64,000 nucleotides of DNA from Sphaerobacter thermophilus DSM 20745 (GTDB taxonomy: Bacteria; Chloroflexota; Chloroflexia; Thermomicrobiales; Thermomicrobiaceae): NCBI RefSeq assembly GCF_000024985.1, contig NC_013524.1, forward strand, positions 310,001 through 374,000, in the 5' to 3' direction. Numbering within the stretch: position 1 is the first letter of the stretch; every line of letters starts with the position of its first letter. This document shows positions 16,800 to 25,864 of this stretch, one piece after another. The position numbers were made by a program, and so were the translations under genes. The notes below the pieces were generated by a model. It saw only the letters and a list, made by a program, of their open reading frames with translations. It did no database searches and was not told the origin of the DNA.

Positions 16800-18386
16800 A
16801 TGCCGCTGTGGATCCTGAATGGAACGGTCGTTGACGGTACGGGAGCGCCCCCACGGCGGGCTCACTTGCTGATCGACGGTGACACGATTATGGATGTGGG
16901 AGATGCCCTACAGCCGCCGGCCGAGAGTGATGCCGAAGTGATTGACGCTGAGGGGCTCACGGTTGCGCCAGGATTTATCGACTTACACAGCCACTCCGAC
17001 GTAGCGCTGCTGGTGGACCCCGTCGTCCCCTGCAAGCTCAATCAAGGGATCACGTTGGAGTTACTCGGGCAGGATGGCCTCTCCGTGGCCCCGCTCACCG
17101 ACGAGGTCGCTCCTCTCTGGCGCCGCCACCTGAGTGGGCTTGTAGGAACATATGATGTCGAGTGGGATTGGCGCTCCTTCGATGACTACCTTACTCGACT
17201 CGGTCCTACGGCCGCAAATGTGGCGGCGCTGGTGGGGCACGGCACATTGCGCCTCAACGTAATGGGCATGGCGAATCGACCGGCCACTGCTCGGGAAATT
17301 GATCAGATGTGCGACTTGCTCCGGGCCTCGCTGGCCGCGGGTGCGTTCGGCTTATCAGGTGGGCTGGTCTACACGCCGGGCGCTTACGCTTCCTTTGACG
17401 AGCTGGTCGCACTCAATCGGATAGTGGCTGAGGCAGGGAGAATCTGGGTCGTCCACATTCGCTACGAGGGAGACCGCATCGACGACGCCTTGGACGAGAT
17501 GTTCCGTATCGTAGATCTCACGGGGGTCGCCCTGCACATCTCACACTTCAAGCTCATGGGGCGGAACAACTGGGGACGCGCCCAAGCCGTTGTTGATCGT
17601 ATCGAGGAGCAACGGGCGCGTGGTCGTGACGTCACTGTGGATCAATATCCATACATGGCCGGAAGCACGATGCTTTCCGCGATCCTGCCTCCGTGGGCCC
17701 ACGCCGAGGGACCAGAGCGGCTGCGGGAGTACCTCCGAGATCCGATACGTCTCGAAAAGATGGCGGCGGAGGTCGAGGCGGGATCACCTCATTGGGAGAG
17801 TTTCGTCGGTAACGCTGGCTGGGAGAACATCTACATCTCCGATGTGGCGGCGGAGGAGCACAGGGATCTCGTTGGAAAATCCTTATCGCAAATAGGCGAC
17901 CTATGGAGGTGTTCGCCGTTTGAGGCCGCGGTGCGATTGCTGCTCGAGGCTGATCTCGCGGTATCTATGGTCCTTCATGCGATGCACGAGGACGACGTCC
18001 GGACCATCCTGGCCCAACCCTGGCGCTTGGGCGGCACGGATGCACTCTTGGGTGGGAAGCCGCACCCCCGGTCCTATGGTTCGTACCCTCGTATTCTGGG
18101 CCGCTATGTCCGTGATGAAGGAGTCGTCTCGCTGCCCGAGGCCATCCGGCAGATGACCGGAGGCGCCGCACAACGCCTCCGGATCGACGACCGCGGTGTG
18201 ATTGCACCTGGAATGAAGGCTGATCTCTGCCTCTTCGATGCCGACCGCATCATCGATAGGGCCACGTTTGATGATCCGATGCAGCTCCCGGACGGCATCG
18301 CTTGGGTTATCGTCAATGGTCAGCCAGTGCTCCGCGATCAGCAGCCGACTGGAAATCTGCCGGGTCGTGTGCTGAGGCAGCGCTGA
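16800..18386 (+). CDS. N-acyl-D-amino-acid deacylase (D-aminoacylase) family amidohydrolase
   Basis: The 528-aa protein has the family features: ILNGTVVDGTG at the N-terminus, the metal motif DLHSHSD (His63/His65), a Cys at about 78 in the VPCKLNQGIT stretch, HISHFKLMG, and a C-terminal beta-sandwich part (GVIAPGMKADLCLFD). These zinc enzymes release D-amino acids from N-acyl-D-amino acids; close relatives include dihydroorotase- and urease-like amidohydrolases. The ATG at 16800 follows GAAGGGTGGGAT. Its placement after a CUT2 importer and a beta-lactamase-like enzyme suggests stepwise breakdown of an imported N-acylated D-amino-acid compound. Confidence 0.85.
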   Translation: MPLWILNGTVVDGTGAPPRRAHLLIDGDTIMDVGDALQPPAESDAEVIDAEGLTVAPGFIDLHSHSDVALLVDPVVPCKLNQGITLELLGQDGLSVAPLTDEVAPLWRRHLSGLVGTYDVEWDWRSFDDYLTRLGPTAANVAALVGHGTLRLNVMGMANRPATAREIDQMCDLLRASLAAGAFGLSGGLVYTPGAYASFDELVALNRIVAEAGRIWVVHIRYEGDRIDDALDEMFRIVDLTGVALHISHFKLMGRNNWGRAQAVVDRIEEQRARGRDVTVDQYPYMAGSTMLSAILPPWAHAEGPERLREYLRDPIRLEKMAAEVEAGSPHWESFVGNAGWENIYISDVAAEEHRDLVGKSLSQIGDLWRCSPFEAAVRLLLEADLAVSMVLHAMHEDDVRTILAQPWRLGGTDALLGGKPHPRSYGSYPRILGRYVRDEGVVSLPEAIRQMTGGAAQRLRIDDRGVIAPGMKADLCLFDADRIIDRATFDDPMQLPDGIAWVIVNGQPVLRDQQPTGNLPGRVLRQR

Positions 18387-18460
18387 GCGCCTTTCCAGTC
18401 CCTGGTGTGCCTCGTGCGGCGGACGCGACCGAAAGTGTGGAGCATGGCCAAACCCTGGTG

Positions 18461-18481
18461 AGCGGCTAGTATCAAGCCGCT
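18461..18481. terminator. Weak hairpin between convergent genes
   Basis: AGCGGCT/AGCCGCT is a 7-bp stem with a 7-nt loop in the 200-base gap between the convergent deacylase and sugar transferase genes. There is no T-run. It is the best terminator candidate I see in this gap. Confidence 0.3.
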
Positions 18482-18588
18482 GCTGCCACGCCCCACAGCG
18501 TCCGCCCCCGCATCGCCGATCTTACCTGTTAGACCGGGATCCGCTTCGGGCGCTGAACTGGCATTCCCTTGGAGCTAACGATGTTGGG

Positions 18589-20106
18589 CTAGTACGCCCC
18601 GCGGCCGAGGAGGACGGCGGGGATGGTGCGGAGGATCAGCTTGATGTCGAGCCAGGGCGACCAGTGCTCGGCGTAGTAGAGATCCAGCTTCACCATCTCG
18701 TCGAAGGTGAGGTTGCTGCGGCCGTTGACCTGCCACAGCCCGGTCAGGCCCGGGGTGACCATGAGGCGCTGGTAGTGCCAGTCCTCATAGGCGGCGACCT
18801 CGGACGGAACTTGCGGCCGCGGCCCGACCACGCTCATCTCCCCAACCAGGACGTTGAAGAACTGAGGCAGCTCGTCCAGTGAGGTGCGGCGCAGGATGCG
18901 TCCCACCCGCGTCACCCGCGGGTCGTCCTTCAGCTTGAAGAGCAGGCCGTCCTTGGGCGATGCGGCTGCCAGTAGCTCCGCCTTCTTCTCCTCCGCGTCC
19001 TTGCACATCGAGCGGAACTTATAGAGAGTGAAGCGGCGGCCGTTCTTCCCGACCCGCTCCTGCCCGAAAAGGATCGGGCCGGGAGAGTCCAGCTTGATCG
19101 CAATGGCGATCAGGAGCATGAGCGGCGCGGCCAGTGTCAGCACGGTGGTGGCGATCACCACGTCCATGGCGCGCTTGACCGCGTAGTTCCAGCCGCTGAT
19201 GCGCGCGTCCTTGACCTCGATCAGGGCCAGGCCCGCGACCTCGTTGATGCGCACGCGGTCGAGCGCCATCTCAAAGAGGTCGGGGACGAACATGAACGGG
19301 ATTCCCCGCTCGCGACACGTCGCGATCACGTGCGCCACTGCATTGTGTTCCGTCGGCGGGAGGGCGATCATCACCTCGTCGATCTCGTGGCGATCGACGA
19401 TCTCGCCGATATCGGCAAGCCGCCCAAGGTACTCGGGTCGTTCGACGCGGCGCTCGGTCGCGATGCCCCAGTCGTCGTCGAGCGGCACGTCATCCGCCAG
19501 CCCCGCGACGCGGTAACCCAGTTGCGGCTGGTTGTAGATGTACTGGAGCAGCCGCTGGCCCGCACGCCCGGCGCCGACCACCAGCACCCGGTCGACTCCG
19601 ATCCCGCGGCGCCAGAGCAGTTGCCGGCCGAAGCGCACCGCCAGGCGCTTGGTCAGTAGCAGCGCGATCATGAGCAGCCAGGCGTAGATGAAGATCAAAC
19701 GGGATGGATAGAAGCGCTGCAGGAAGCTGTACAGGATGACGATGGCCATCGCGGTCGTGGACCCGCTGACGACGGTCTGAGCCTCGTCGAGGAAACTGGT
19801 CCAGCGCGGTAAGCGGTAGAGGCCCCGCAGGTGGAAGATGATTACCGAGATGACGACCAGGAGCAGGGCCTTGCCGAGGAAGAAGTCGAAGGGTTGCGAG
19901 AATCCCGGCAGGACATCGCCGCCAAGTTCGAGACGGTAGCGCAGCCAGTACGCGAGCGCGAACGCGAGGAGAACGAGCGCGGCGTCGGTTCCGGCGCGGA
20001 GCGTTTGGGTGAGCCAGCGTGGCTCGCGCCGTGCGCTGGCGCGCTGCTGCACACCGGTGCTGGTACGAAGCTCGGCCGTCACATCTCTTCCCGTTAGCGC
20101 TGCCAT
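18589..20106 (-). CDS. WcaJ/CpsE-type undecaprenyl-phosphate sugar-1-phosphate transferase
   Basis: The 505-aa protein has four or five N-terminal membrane segments and a central Rossmann-like CoA-binding-type domain (RVLVVGAGRAGQRLLQYI). A further membrane segment (VVIATTVLTLAAPLMLLIAIAI) and the catalytic bacterial sugar transferase domain follow: [52 protein letters not shown]. It should start glycan synthesis by moving a hexose-1-phosphate onto undecaprenyl phosphate. The ATG at 20106 has AAGGAGG 10 bases upstream. It is far from other glycan genes and is redundant with the short-form transferase at 39076. Confidence 0.9.
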   Translation of the reverse strand: MAALTGRDVTAELRTSTGVQQRASARREPRWLTQTLRAGTDAALVLLAFALAYWLRYRLELGGDVLPGFSQPFDFFLGKALLLVVISVIIFHLRGLYRLPRWTSFLDEAQTVVSGSTTAMAIVILYSFLQRFYPSRLIFIYAWLLMIALLLTKRLAVRFGRQLLWRRGIGVDRVLVVGAGRAGQRLLQYIYNQPQLGYRVAGLADDVPLDDDWGIATERRVERPEYLGRLADIGEIVDRHEIDEVMIALPPTEHNAVAHVIATCRERGIPFMFVPDLFEMALDRVRINEVAGLALIEVKDARISGWNYAVKRAMDVVIATTVLTLAAPLMLLIAIAIKLDSPGPILFGQERVGKNGRRFTLYKFRSMCKDAEEKKAELLAAASPKDGLLFKLKDDPRVTRVGRILRRTSLDELPQFFNVLVGEMSVVGPRPQVPSEVAAYEDWHYQRLMVTPGLTGLWQVNGRSNLTFDEMVKLDLYYAEHWSPWLDIKLILRTIPAVLLGRGAY

Positions 20107-20294
20107 CCGCGCCAAGCCTCCTTGCGGGTCCCCCGGCAACGCAGCACGGCGTAGTATAGCAGAGGGACTGATCGGTGCCGCGCTGCCGGCGCCTGGTTCC
20201 CGTGCCCACAAGCATGGGACTTTCGGGGGAGATGGCTCCGTTTGCCCTATGCTAAGATCGATCCCAGGGATCTGTCGAGATACAGGATGGATTC

Positions 20295-21206
20295 ATGGAA
20301 CGCCTCTGGACACCGTGGCGGATGCGGTACGTCGGCGGCGAAGCGCGCGAGCCAGGGTGCATCTTCTGCCTGCGCCCGGCCGGCGACGACGACGTCGAGT
20401 CGTTGATCCTGCACCGCGGTACCACCGCCTTCGTGATAATGAATCTGTACCCGTACAACACCGGCCACGTGATGGTCGTACCGTACCAGCACGCAGCGAC
20501 GCTTGCCGACCTGCCACCCGAGACGGTCACTGAAGTCTTCGGACTGCTTCCCTGGGTCACCGCGGCCCAGCAGCGCACACTCCGGTGCGAGGGGTTCAAC
20601 ATCGGCCTCAACATCGGCAGCGTTGCCGGGGCCGGTGTCGCCGACCACCTGCACGTGCACGTCGTGCCAAGGTGGGAAGGCGACGCGAATTTCATGCCAA
20701 TCGTTGCCAACACCATGGTCTTGCCCGAGCTCATTCCGGTCACCTACGCCAAGCTTCGTGCCGAACTGGTCGTCTCCGGGCTCGGTCGCGAGGCGGATGA
20801 CCGCGCCCTGCCGCAGGCCGGCGCGGTCGTGCTGGTGCCGGAGGAGCGCAAGGTGGCCATACGCCGGGCAAGGGATGGCTCGCTGGTCCTGCCCAAGGGG
20901 CACATCGAGCCGGGCGAGGCTGCCTGGCAGGCGGCCGTGCGCGAGGTCGGGGAGGAGATGGGGCTGCGGGCGCAGGTGGCCGGTTGGGCCGGGTCGTCCC
21001 GCTTCACCGTGGATGGCGAGGAGAAGCTCGTCGCCTACCTGACCGTCACCGCGGAGCCCGGCCCCGACTGGGACGCGCACCTCGGTGTCGACACACTGCT
21101 GCTCGACCCGGAGGAGGCGGTAGCGGCCCTGACGCACGACGCCGCTCGCGACATCCTCCGGGCGGCGTTGGACCGGGCGGGTTCGCTCCTCGGAGCCGGG
21201 GCATGA
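20295..21206 (+). CDS. HIT-Nudix fusion protein
   Basis: The 303-aa protein joins two nucleotide-hydrolase domains. Residues 1-150 are a HIT domain of the Ap4A phosphorylase/hydrolase branch, with a CIFC pair (Cys22/Cys25) and HLHVHVVPR (His118/120/122). Residues about 170-300 are a Nudix domain with a complete box: Gly202, Glu208, then REVGEEMGL (216-224). Both domain types act on dinucleoside polyphosphates or nucleoside diphosphate derivatives, so the fusion could clear Ap4A-like alarmones in two steps. The stop overlaps the ATG of the esterase gene (ATGA). It is divergent from the sugar transferase. Confidence 0.9.
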   Translation: MERLWTPWRMRYVGGEAREPGCIFCLRPAGDDDVESLILHRGTTAFVIMNLYPYNTGHVMVVPYQHAATLADLPPETVTEVFGLLPWVTAAQQRTLRCEGFNIGLNIGSVAGAGVADHLHVHVVPRWEGDANFMPIVANTMVLPELIPVTYAKLRAELVVSGLGREADDRALPQAGAVVLVPEERKVAIRRARDGSLVLPKGHIEPGEAAWQAAVREVGEEMGLRAQVAGWAGSSRFTVDGEEKLVAYLTVTAEPGPDWDAHLGVDTLLLDPEEAVAALTHDAARDILRAALDRAGSLLGAGA

Positions 21207-22255
21207 GGCGGACGCGATCCGCCCTGATGGTCGCGCTGCTCATCGCCACTGCCCTGGCGCCTCTGGCGGCGCGATCGACGCCCCGGGTGGCGGCGCAACC
21301 GGCCCTCCCCGAGCAGGTCTACCTGGCGCTGGGGGACTCGATCGCCGCCGGGTTGGTCACGAGCCTCCCACGGGTACGCGGCTACCCGTGGCTGGTGCGT
21401 GACCTGATGGAGAAACATTTCACGAGCGAGGGCGCGCCCGCGGTGACACTCATCAACCGGGCAGTGCCCGGCGAGACGACGACCTCGTTCCTCGCGGGGG
21501 ACCAGCTCCGCGAGGCGCGGGCCGACATCGAGGCGGCTCGCGCGCGGGGCGCGGAGGTCCGGGCGGTGACCGTCACGCTCGGCGGCAACGACATCCTGCG
21601 GCTGGCTGGTAGCGACGAGGCAGAGCGCCAGGCCGGGTTGGTCCAGTTCCGTTCCACGTTTCCCGCGGCGCTGGCCGCGATCCGGGAGGCGCTGGGTGAA
21701 ATGCCGGCCGACATCGTGGTGACGACGTACTACGACCTGAGCGAGGGGAATCCCGCCGAGGAGGGGAGCGACGCCTGGTGGGTGGCCCAGTTCAACGAGG
21801 TCATCCGCCAAAGCGCGGCTGCGGAGGGAGCGCGGGTGGCGGACGTCGAGCCGGTCTTCCGAGGGAACATCCGTGAATGGACCTGGTATCCGTCGGACAT
21901 CCATGCGAACAATGCCGGGCACGCCGAGATCGCGCGCCTCGTCTGGCAGGCGCTGGGTTACGACCAGGAACCACCGACCGTCACCATCGAGCGACCGGCT
22001 GCCGGACCGCTCGGGCGCCGGACGCCGACGGTCCGCGTTCGCGCTGACGATGCGGTGGGGGTCACCCGGGTGGAACTGCTCGTGGACGGTACGTATGTTC
22101 AGGACCTGCGCTACATCCCGTCCCAGGGTGCCTACCTGGGCGTGTGGGATGCGCGCGATTGGTCTGACGCCTCCGCCACGCTGACCGTACGCGCCACCGA
22201 TCTCGCGGGGAATCAGGCGAGCGCGGAGGTCGAGGTCGCGTTGCCGGGAAGCTAG
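21203..22255 (+). CDS. Secreted SGNH/GDSL-family esterase with C-terminal Ig-like domain
   Basis: The 350-aa protein has a signal peptide (basic MRRTRS, hydrophobic core to about residue 25, Ala-rich cleavage region). The SGNH blocks follow: LALGDSIAAG (Ser46), TLGGND (Asn129) and SDIHANNAGH near residue 232, close to the usual Asp/His block. Residues from about 255 form a small beta-sandwich (PPTVTIERP, then TVRVRADDAVGVTRVELLVDG) like Ig-like modules on secreted hydrolases. Substrates of the family are esters of lipids or sugars. Its start overlaps the HIT-Nudix stop by four bases, so the two are translated together although their functions look unrelated. Confidence 0.85.
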   Translation: MRRTRSALMVALLIATALAPLAARSTPRVAAQPALPEQVYLALGDSIAAGLVTSLPRVRGYPWLVRDLMEKHFTSEGAPAVTLINRAVPGETTTSFLAGDQLREARADIEAARARGAEVRAVTVTLGGNDILRLAGSDEAERQAGLVQFRSTFPAALAAIREALGEMPADIVVTTYYDLSEGNPAEEGSDAWWVAQFNEVIRQSAAAEGARVADVEPVFRGNIREWTWYPSDIHANNAGHAEIARLVWQALGYDQEPPTVTIERPAAGPLGRRTPTVRVRADDAVGVTRVELLVDGTYVQDLRYIPSQGAYLGVWDARDWSDASATLTVRATDLAGNQASAEVEVALPGS

Positions 22256-22280
22256 CAGCGCGGGAAGGTAGGGGAGTCCG

Positions 22281-23420
22281 ATGTTCACGCCGTATCAGGC
22301 TCGGCCGGCCGATGACATGGAGCTGGACCTCCAGGGTCGGCTCGGCGTGTTCACGCTCTCAGACCTTTTCCAGATGCTCAGCTTCACTCAGAAGACGGGC
22401 ATTCTCACGCTGATTCAGGGGTGGAACACTCGGACCATCACTTTCGAGGACGGCCGGGTCAGCTACGTCGCTGCCGGGAGCCGGCTCCCGACCATGACCG
22501 AGCTGCTGGCGCGGCTCGGTAAGCTGACGCGGGAGCACGTCGTCGCGCTGCGCCAGCGGGGGCTGTACAGCGAAGAGGCCATCGTCAAGCACCTGCGGGA
22601 GACCAACGCGATCACCAACGACGACATCCGCGCCTGCGAGGAGCAACTGCTCGAGATCTCGATCTATACCCTGTTCCTCTGGCGTAACTGCTACTTTACC
22701 TTCAAGGCGGGCGAGGTCGTGCGCGAGGGCGGCGTCCCGGTCGCCATCGACAGCATGCGCCTGATCATCGAGGGGACGAGGCGCGTCGATGAGTGGATCC
22801 AGCTCTCGCCGGTGGTGCCGTCGGTCTACATGATCTTCCGCCGTCGCGCACAGCAGCCGGAGGCCGCGCCCCCGGAGGAACTCCAAGGGGTATTCCGGCT
22901 CGTGGATGGCCACCGCGACGTCGTGACCATTGCCCGGGAGGCGGGCCTGACGCAGTTTGAGACCGCCCGCGCCCTCTACCTGCTCGCGACGCAGGGCTAC
23001 ATCGAGGCCATCCCCCCGAACAAGGCCAAGGTGATCGAGCTGTTCAACCTGGCGGTCGAGTCGATCTACCTGAAGCTGGTCTTGTTCGACCACGCGCGCG
23101 TCGCCCTGGAGTTTGAGAACCAGCTCAATCGCTTCGCGGTCGAGAACCGGTTGAAGGTGCGCATGGCGGCCGGGAAGGTCATCATCAGCGACCAGAACAC
23201 GCCGATCTCCCCGACCGAGCTGGTGGACCTCTACAAGCTCTTCATCGCCATCCAGAACAACAAGTTCTCGAAGATGTTCGACCCGGTGGTGGCGCAGGGT
23301 CTCATGGAGGGCTTGTACCGCCACACCGACGCCGAGTTCCAGCAGATGATGCGCATGTATGAGTTCATCGAGATCGAGGGTCTGCTCCTGCGCGACATGA
23401 TGGCGGGCGCGCCCGCCTAG
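22281..23420 (+). CDS. DUF4388 domain protein, larger paralogue
   Basis: The 379-aa protein begins with the DUF4388 pattern (LQGRLGVFTLSDLFQMLSF, then TGILTL, ITFEDGRVSYV), a helical middle and a second unit from about 195 (ELQGVFRLVDGHRDVVTIA, then FETARALYLLATQGYIEA). The last 120 residues are helical and unassigned. A GGTAGGGGAG-like site precedes the ATG at 22281. It follows the esterase by 25 bases and may be in the same transcript. It shares the domain with the protein at 5740-6468, so the organism has at least two such proteins, probably linked to surface motility or signalling. Confidence 0.75.
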   Translation: MFTPYQARPADDMELDLQGRLGVFTLSDLFQMLSFTQKTGILTLIQGWNTRTITFEDGRVSYVAAGSRLPTMTELLARLGKLTREHVVALRQRGLYSEEAIVKHLRETNAITNDDIRACEEQLLEISIYTLFLWRNCYFTFKAGEVVREGGVPVAIDSMRLIIEGTRRVDEWIQLSPVVPSVYMIFRRRAQQPEAAPPEELQGVFRLVDGHRDVVTIAREAGLTQFETARALYLLATQGYIEAIPPNKAKVIELFNLAVESIYLKLVLFDHARVALEFENQLNRFAVENRLKVRMAAGKVIISDQNTPISPTELVDLYKLFIAIQNNKFSKMFDPVVAQGLMEGLYRHTDAEFQQMMRMYEFIEIEGLLLRDMMAGAPA

Positions 23421-23565
23421 ACCGCCCGCGCAGTGGAGCTCGCGCTGCCCGGCCGAGGGCGACATCCTGTGCGGCTCAGCGGACCTGGGTCATGGCACGC
23501 CGTCCGCGATCGCTAGGTGGCAGGTGCCGGTCACGCGGTATCGGGAGCGAGGAGGAACAGCCACA

Positions 23566-24408
23566 ATGAACGATGCCGAACCCCGTGGTACAGAGCCGCC
23601 CCGGGCGGCCGATGAGGAGGAAGCGAACCCCACCCTATCCCGCGCCGCGCGCCTGGGGCAGCCGACAGAGGACCGCCGGCTGCTGGAATCCCCTGGACGA
23701 CAACCATCCTCGACAGCCTTCCTCGAAACCGACCCGTGGCGCATCCTCCGTATTCAGGGCGAGTTCGTCGAGGGTTTCGACGCGCTGGCACGGGTGACTC
23801 AGGGGGTGAGCTTCTTCGGCTCATCCCGCATCGACGAGTCGGACCCGATGTACGCCGCCGCACGTGCCCTGGCCTTTGACCTGTCCCGCGCCGGCTTCGC
23901 CATCATCACCGGCGGTGGGCCGGGGATCATGGAGGCCGCCAACCGCGGCGCCCACGACGCCGGGGGACTCTCGGTCGGCTGCAACATCGAGCTGCCGTTC
24001 GAGCAGGGCATGAATCCCTACGTCAATCTGGCCATCAACTTCCGCTACTTCTTTGTCCGCAAGACGATGTTCGTCAAGTACGCCGAGGCGTTCGTCATCT
24101 TCCCCGGCGGGTTCGGTACGCTCGATGAGTTGTTCGAGGCGCTGACGCTTATCCAGACCGAGAAGATCTCCTACTTCCCGGTGATCCTCTTCGGGCGGGA
24201 CTACTGGCAGGGGCTGATCGACTGGCTCGCACGGACCGTGGTCGCCGAGGGAATGATCTCGGTGAAGGACCTGACCAGACTTGTGGTGACCGATTCGGTC
24301 GAAGAGGCTTCCTTCCTGATCCAGGACTGCCACCGCCGCCGGTGCTGGCTCCCCGAGGAGCGCTCGGTCGCCGCCGAGGTCGGTCTAATCGACGACCGGG
24401 AGCAGTGA
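23566..24408 (+). CDS. LOG-family (TIGR00730) Rossmann-fold protein
   Basis: The 280-aa protein has the two LOG motifs, GGGPGIMEAANRGA and PGGFGTLDELFEALT, preceded by VSFFGSSRI. Family members are nucleotide 5'-monophosphate phosphoribohydrolases, known in plants and some bacteria to release active cytokinins; many bacterial members have unknown substrates. An N-terminal extension of about 75 polar residues precedes the domain. The start is the ATG at 23566, with GAGGAGG 11 bases upstream. It appears monocistronic. Confidence 0.88.
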   Translation: MNDAEPRGTEPPRAADEEEANPTLSRAARLGQPTEDRRLLESPGRQPSSTAFLETDPWRILRIQGEFVEGFDALARVTQGVSFFGSSRIDESDPMYAAARALAFDLSRAGFAIITGGGPGIMEAANRGAHDAGGLSVGCNIELPFEQGMNPYVNLAINFRYFFVRKTMFVKYAEAFVIFPGGFGTLDELFEALTLIQTEKISYFPVILFGRDYWQGLIDWLARTVVAEGMISVKDLTRLVVTDSVEEASFLIQDCHRRRCWLPEERSVAAEVGLIDDREQ

Positions 24409-24737
24409 CAGGGTGATTCCGCGCGCGTGCCTGCGAAGATCCCCGGCCGCGGCTTCCACGTGACGCGGTCCACCTCAGGCATGGCGATCACGAGGCTAGG
24501 GATCCAGCGGCTGAATCCGCCTGCCGCTTCGAGACCCGTTGTTGTGACCGTTTCGCTCCCGATGCCGACAGCCGTGCCTTCGTCGACTCCCCCTCCCTTG
24601 GGCGAAAATCGGTCGGAAGGATCGACGACGCGGGCATACGGGTGTGCTGGTGTTATCCTGGTTGCAAATGGGGCGGTCCTCAGTTTCGGTCCAGGAAACG
24701 CGCCGCGTTATCGCGGCCAACGGTCAGGAGGTGGGCC
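24409..24737. other. Intergenic region upstream of the nitrilase gene
   Basis: About 330 bases separate the LOG gene from the nitrilase gene. I see no supported gene. A lower-GC patch at about 24600-24670 is a likely promoter area for the nitrilase cluster, but I cannot define clear -35 and -10 boxes. Confidence 0.35.
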
Positions 24738-25733
24738 ATGTCCACGGTGCGTGCAGCGGTCGTGCAGGCGGCACCGGTCGCCTTCGATCTGGATGCGACG
24801 CTGGAGAAGACCGAGCGGCTCCTCGCGGACGTCGATGCGGACCTGGTGGTCTTCCCGGAGGCCTTCCTCTCGGCCTACCCGCGCGGGATCACCTTCGGGG
24901 CCACCGTCGGCTCGCGCACCCCGGAGGGCCGTGAGTGGTACCGGCGCTACTGGGAGTCCTCGGTCGAGGTGCCCGGCCCTGCCACTCGGCGGCTGGGGGA
25001 GCTGGCGCGCGAGCGGAACATGTACCTCGTGATGGGGGTCATCGAGCGGGACGGGGGCACGCTCTACTGCACGGTCCTCTTCTTCAACCCCCAGGGGGAG
25101 TTGATGGGCAAGCACCGCAAGCTGATGCCGACCGCGGCGGAGCGGCTCGTCTGGGGCTATGGCGACGGCTCGACGCTGCCGGTGTTCGACACACCGATCG
25201 GCAAGATCGGCGCGGTGATCTGCTGGGAGAACTACATGCCGCTAATGCGCATGGCGATGTATCAGAAGGGCATCCAGATCTACTGCGCACCGACGGCCGA
25301 CCAGCGGGACACCTGGGTGGCCAGCATGCAACACATCGCCTGCGAGGGACGCTGCTTCGTCCTCTCGGCCAACCAGTTCGCGCGTCGCCGCGACTACCCG
25401 GACGACTACCCGATCGAGGGGGTCACCGACCCCGATACCGTCCTCTGCCGGGGCGCCTCGATGATCGTCTCACCGTTGGGCCAGATCCTGGCCGGCCCGG
25501 CGATCGACGGTGAGACGATCCTCACCGCCGACCTGGATCTCGACGACGTGGTGCGGGGTAAATACGACTTCGACGCAGTCGGGCACTATTCCCGTCCAGA
25601 CGTCTTCCAGCTCATCGTCGACGAGCGCCCGAAGCGCCCGGTGACCTTCCAGCGGGAGCCCGAGCCTGCCCCGGATGCGCCGCAGGAGGAATGGGCGCCT
25701 CTCCCCGAGAAGCAGGCTGTACCGGTTCGGTAG
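24738..25733 (+). CDS. Nitrilase (carbon-nitrogen hydrolase family)
   Basis: The 331-aa protein has the Glu-Lys-Cys triad: Glu41 in [14 protein letters not shown], Lys128 in [16 protein letters not shown] and Cys162 in [11 protein letters not shown]. The CWENYMPL context and the [10 protein letters not shown] stretch are typical of true nitrilases (nitrile to carboxylate plus ammonia). The length is close to the family norm and the C-terminal 20 residues are a Pro/Glu-rich tail. The ATG at 24738 follows CAGGAGGTGG. It begins a same-strand run of amide- and peptide-type hydrolases and a transporter, which suggests use of organic nitrogen. Confidence 0.9.
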   Translation: MSTVRAAVVQAAPVAFDLDATLEKTERLLADVDADLVVFPEAFLSAYPRGITFGATVGSRTPEGREWYRRYWESSVEVPGPATRRLGELARERNMYLVMGVIERDGGTLYCTVLFFNPQGELMGKHRKLMPTAAERLVWGYGDGSTLPVFDTPIGKIGAVICWENYMPLMRMAMYQKGIQIYCAPTADQRDTWVASMQHIACEGRCFVLSANQFARRRDYPDDYPIEGVTDPDTVLCRGASMIVSPLGQILAGPAIDGETILTADLDLDDVVRGKYDFDAVGHYSRPDVFQLIVDERPKRPVTFQREPEPAPDAPQEEWAPLPEKQAVPVR

Positions 25734-25864
25734 CCTGGGGCACTGCGCGGGCCGGGCGTCCTCCTCCTTCCTGCTTGGTGCCGATCCGGATGAAAATGGG
25801 AGAGTGCCGATTGCCCCAGGGGCCCGGGAGGTGGCACGGGGCCAGACGAAAGGGAACAAAGAGG

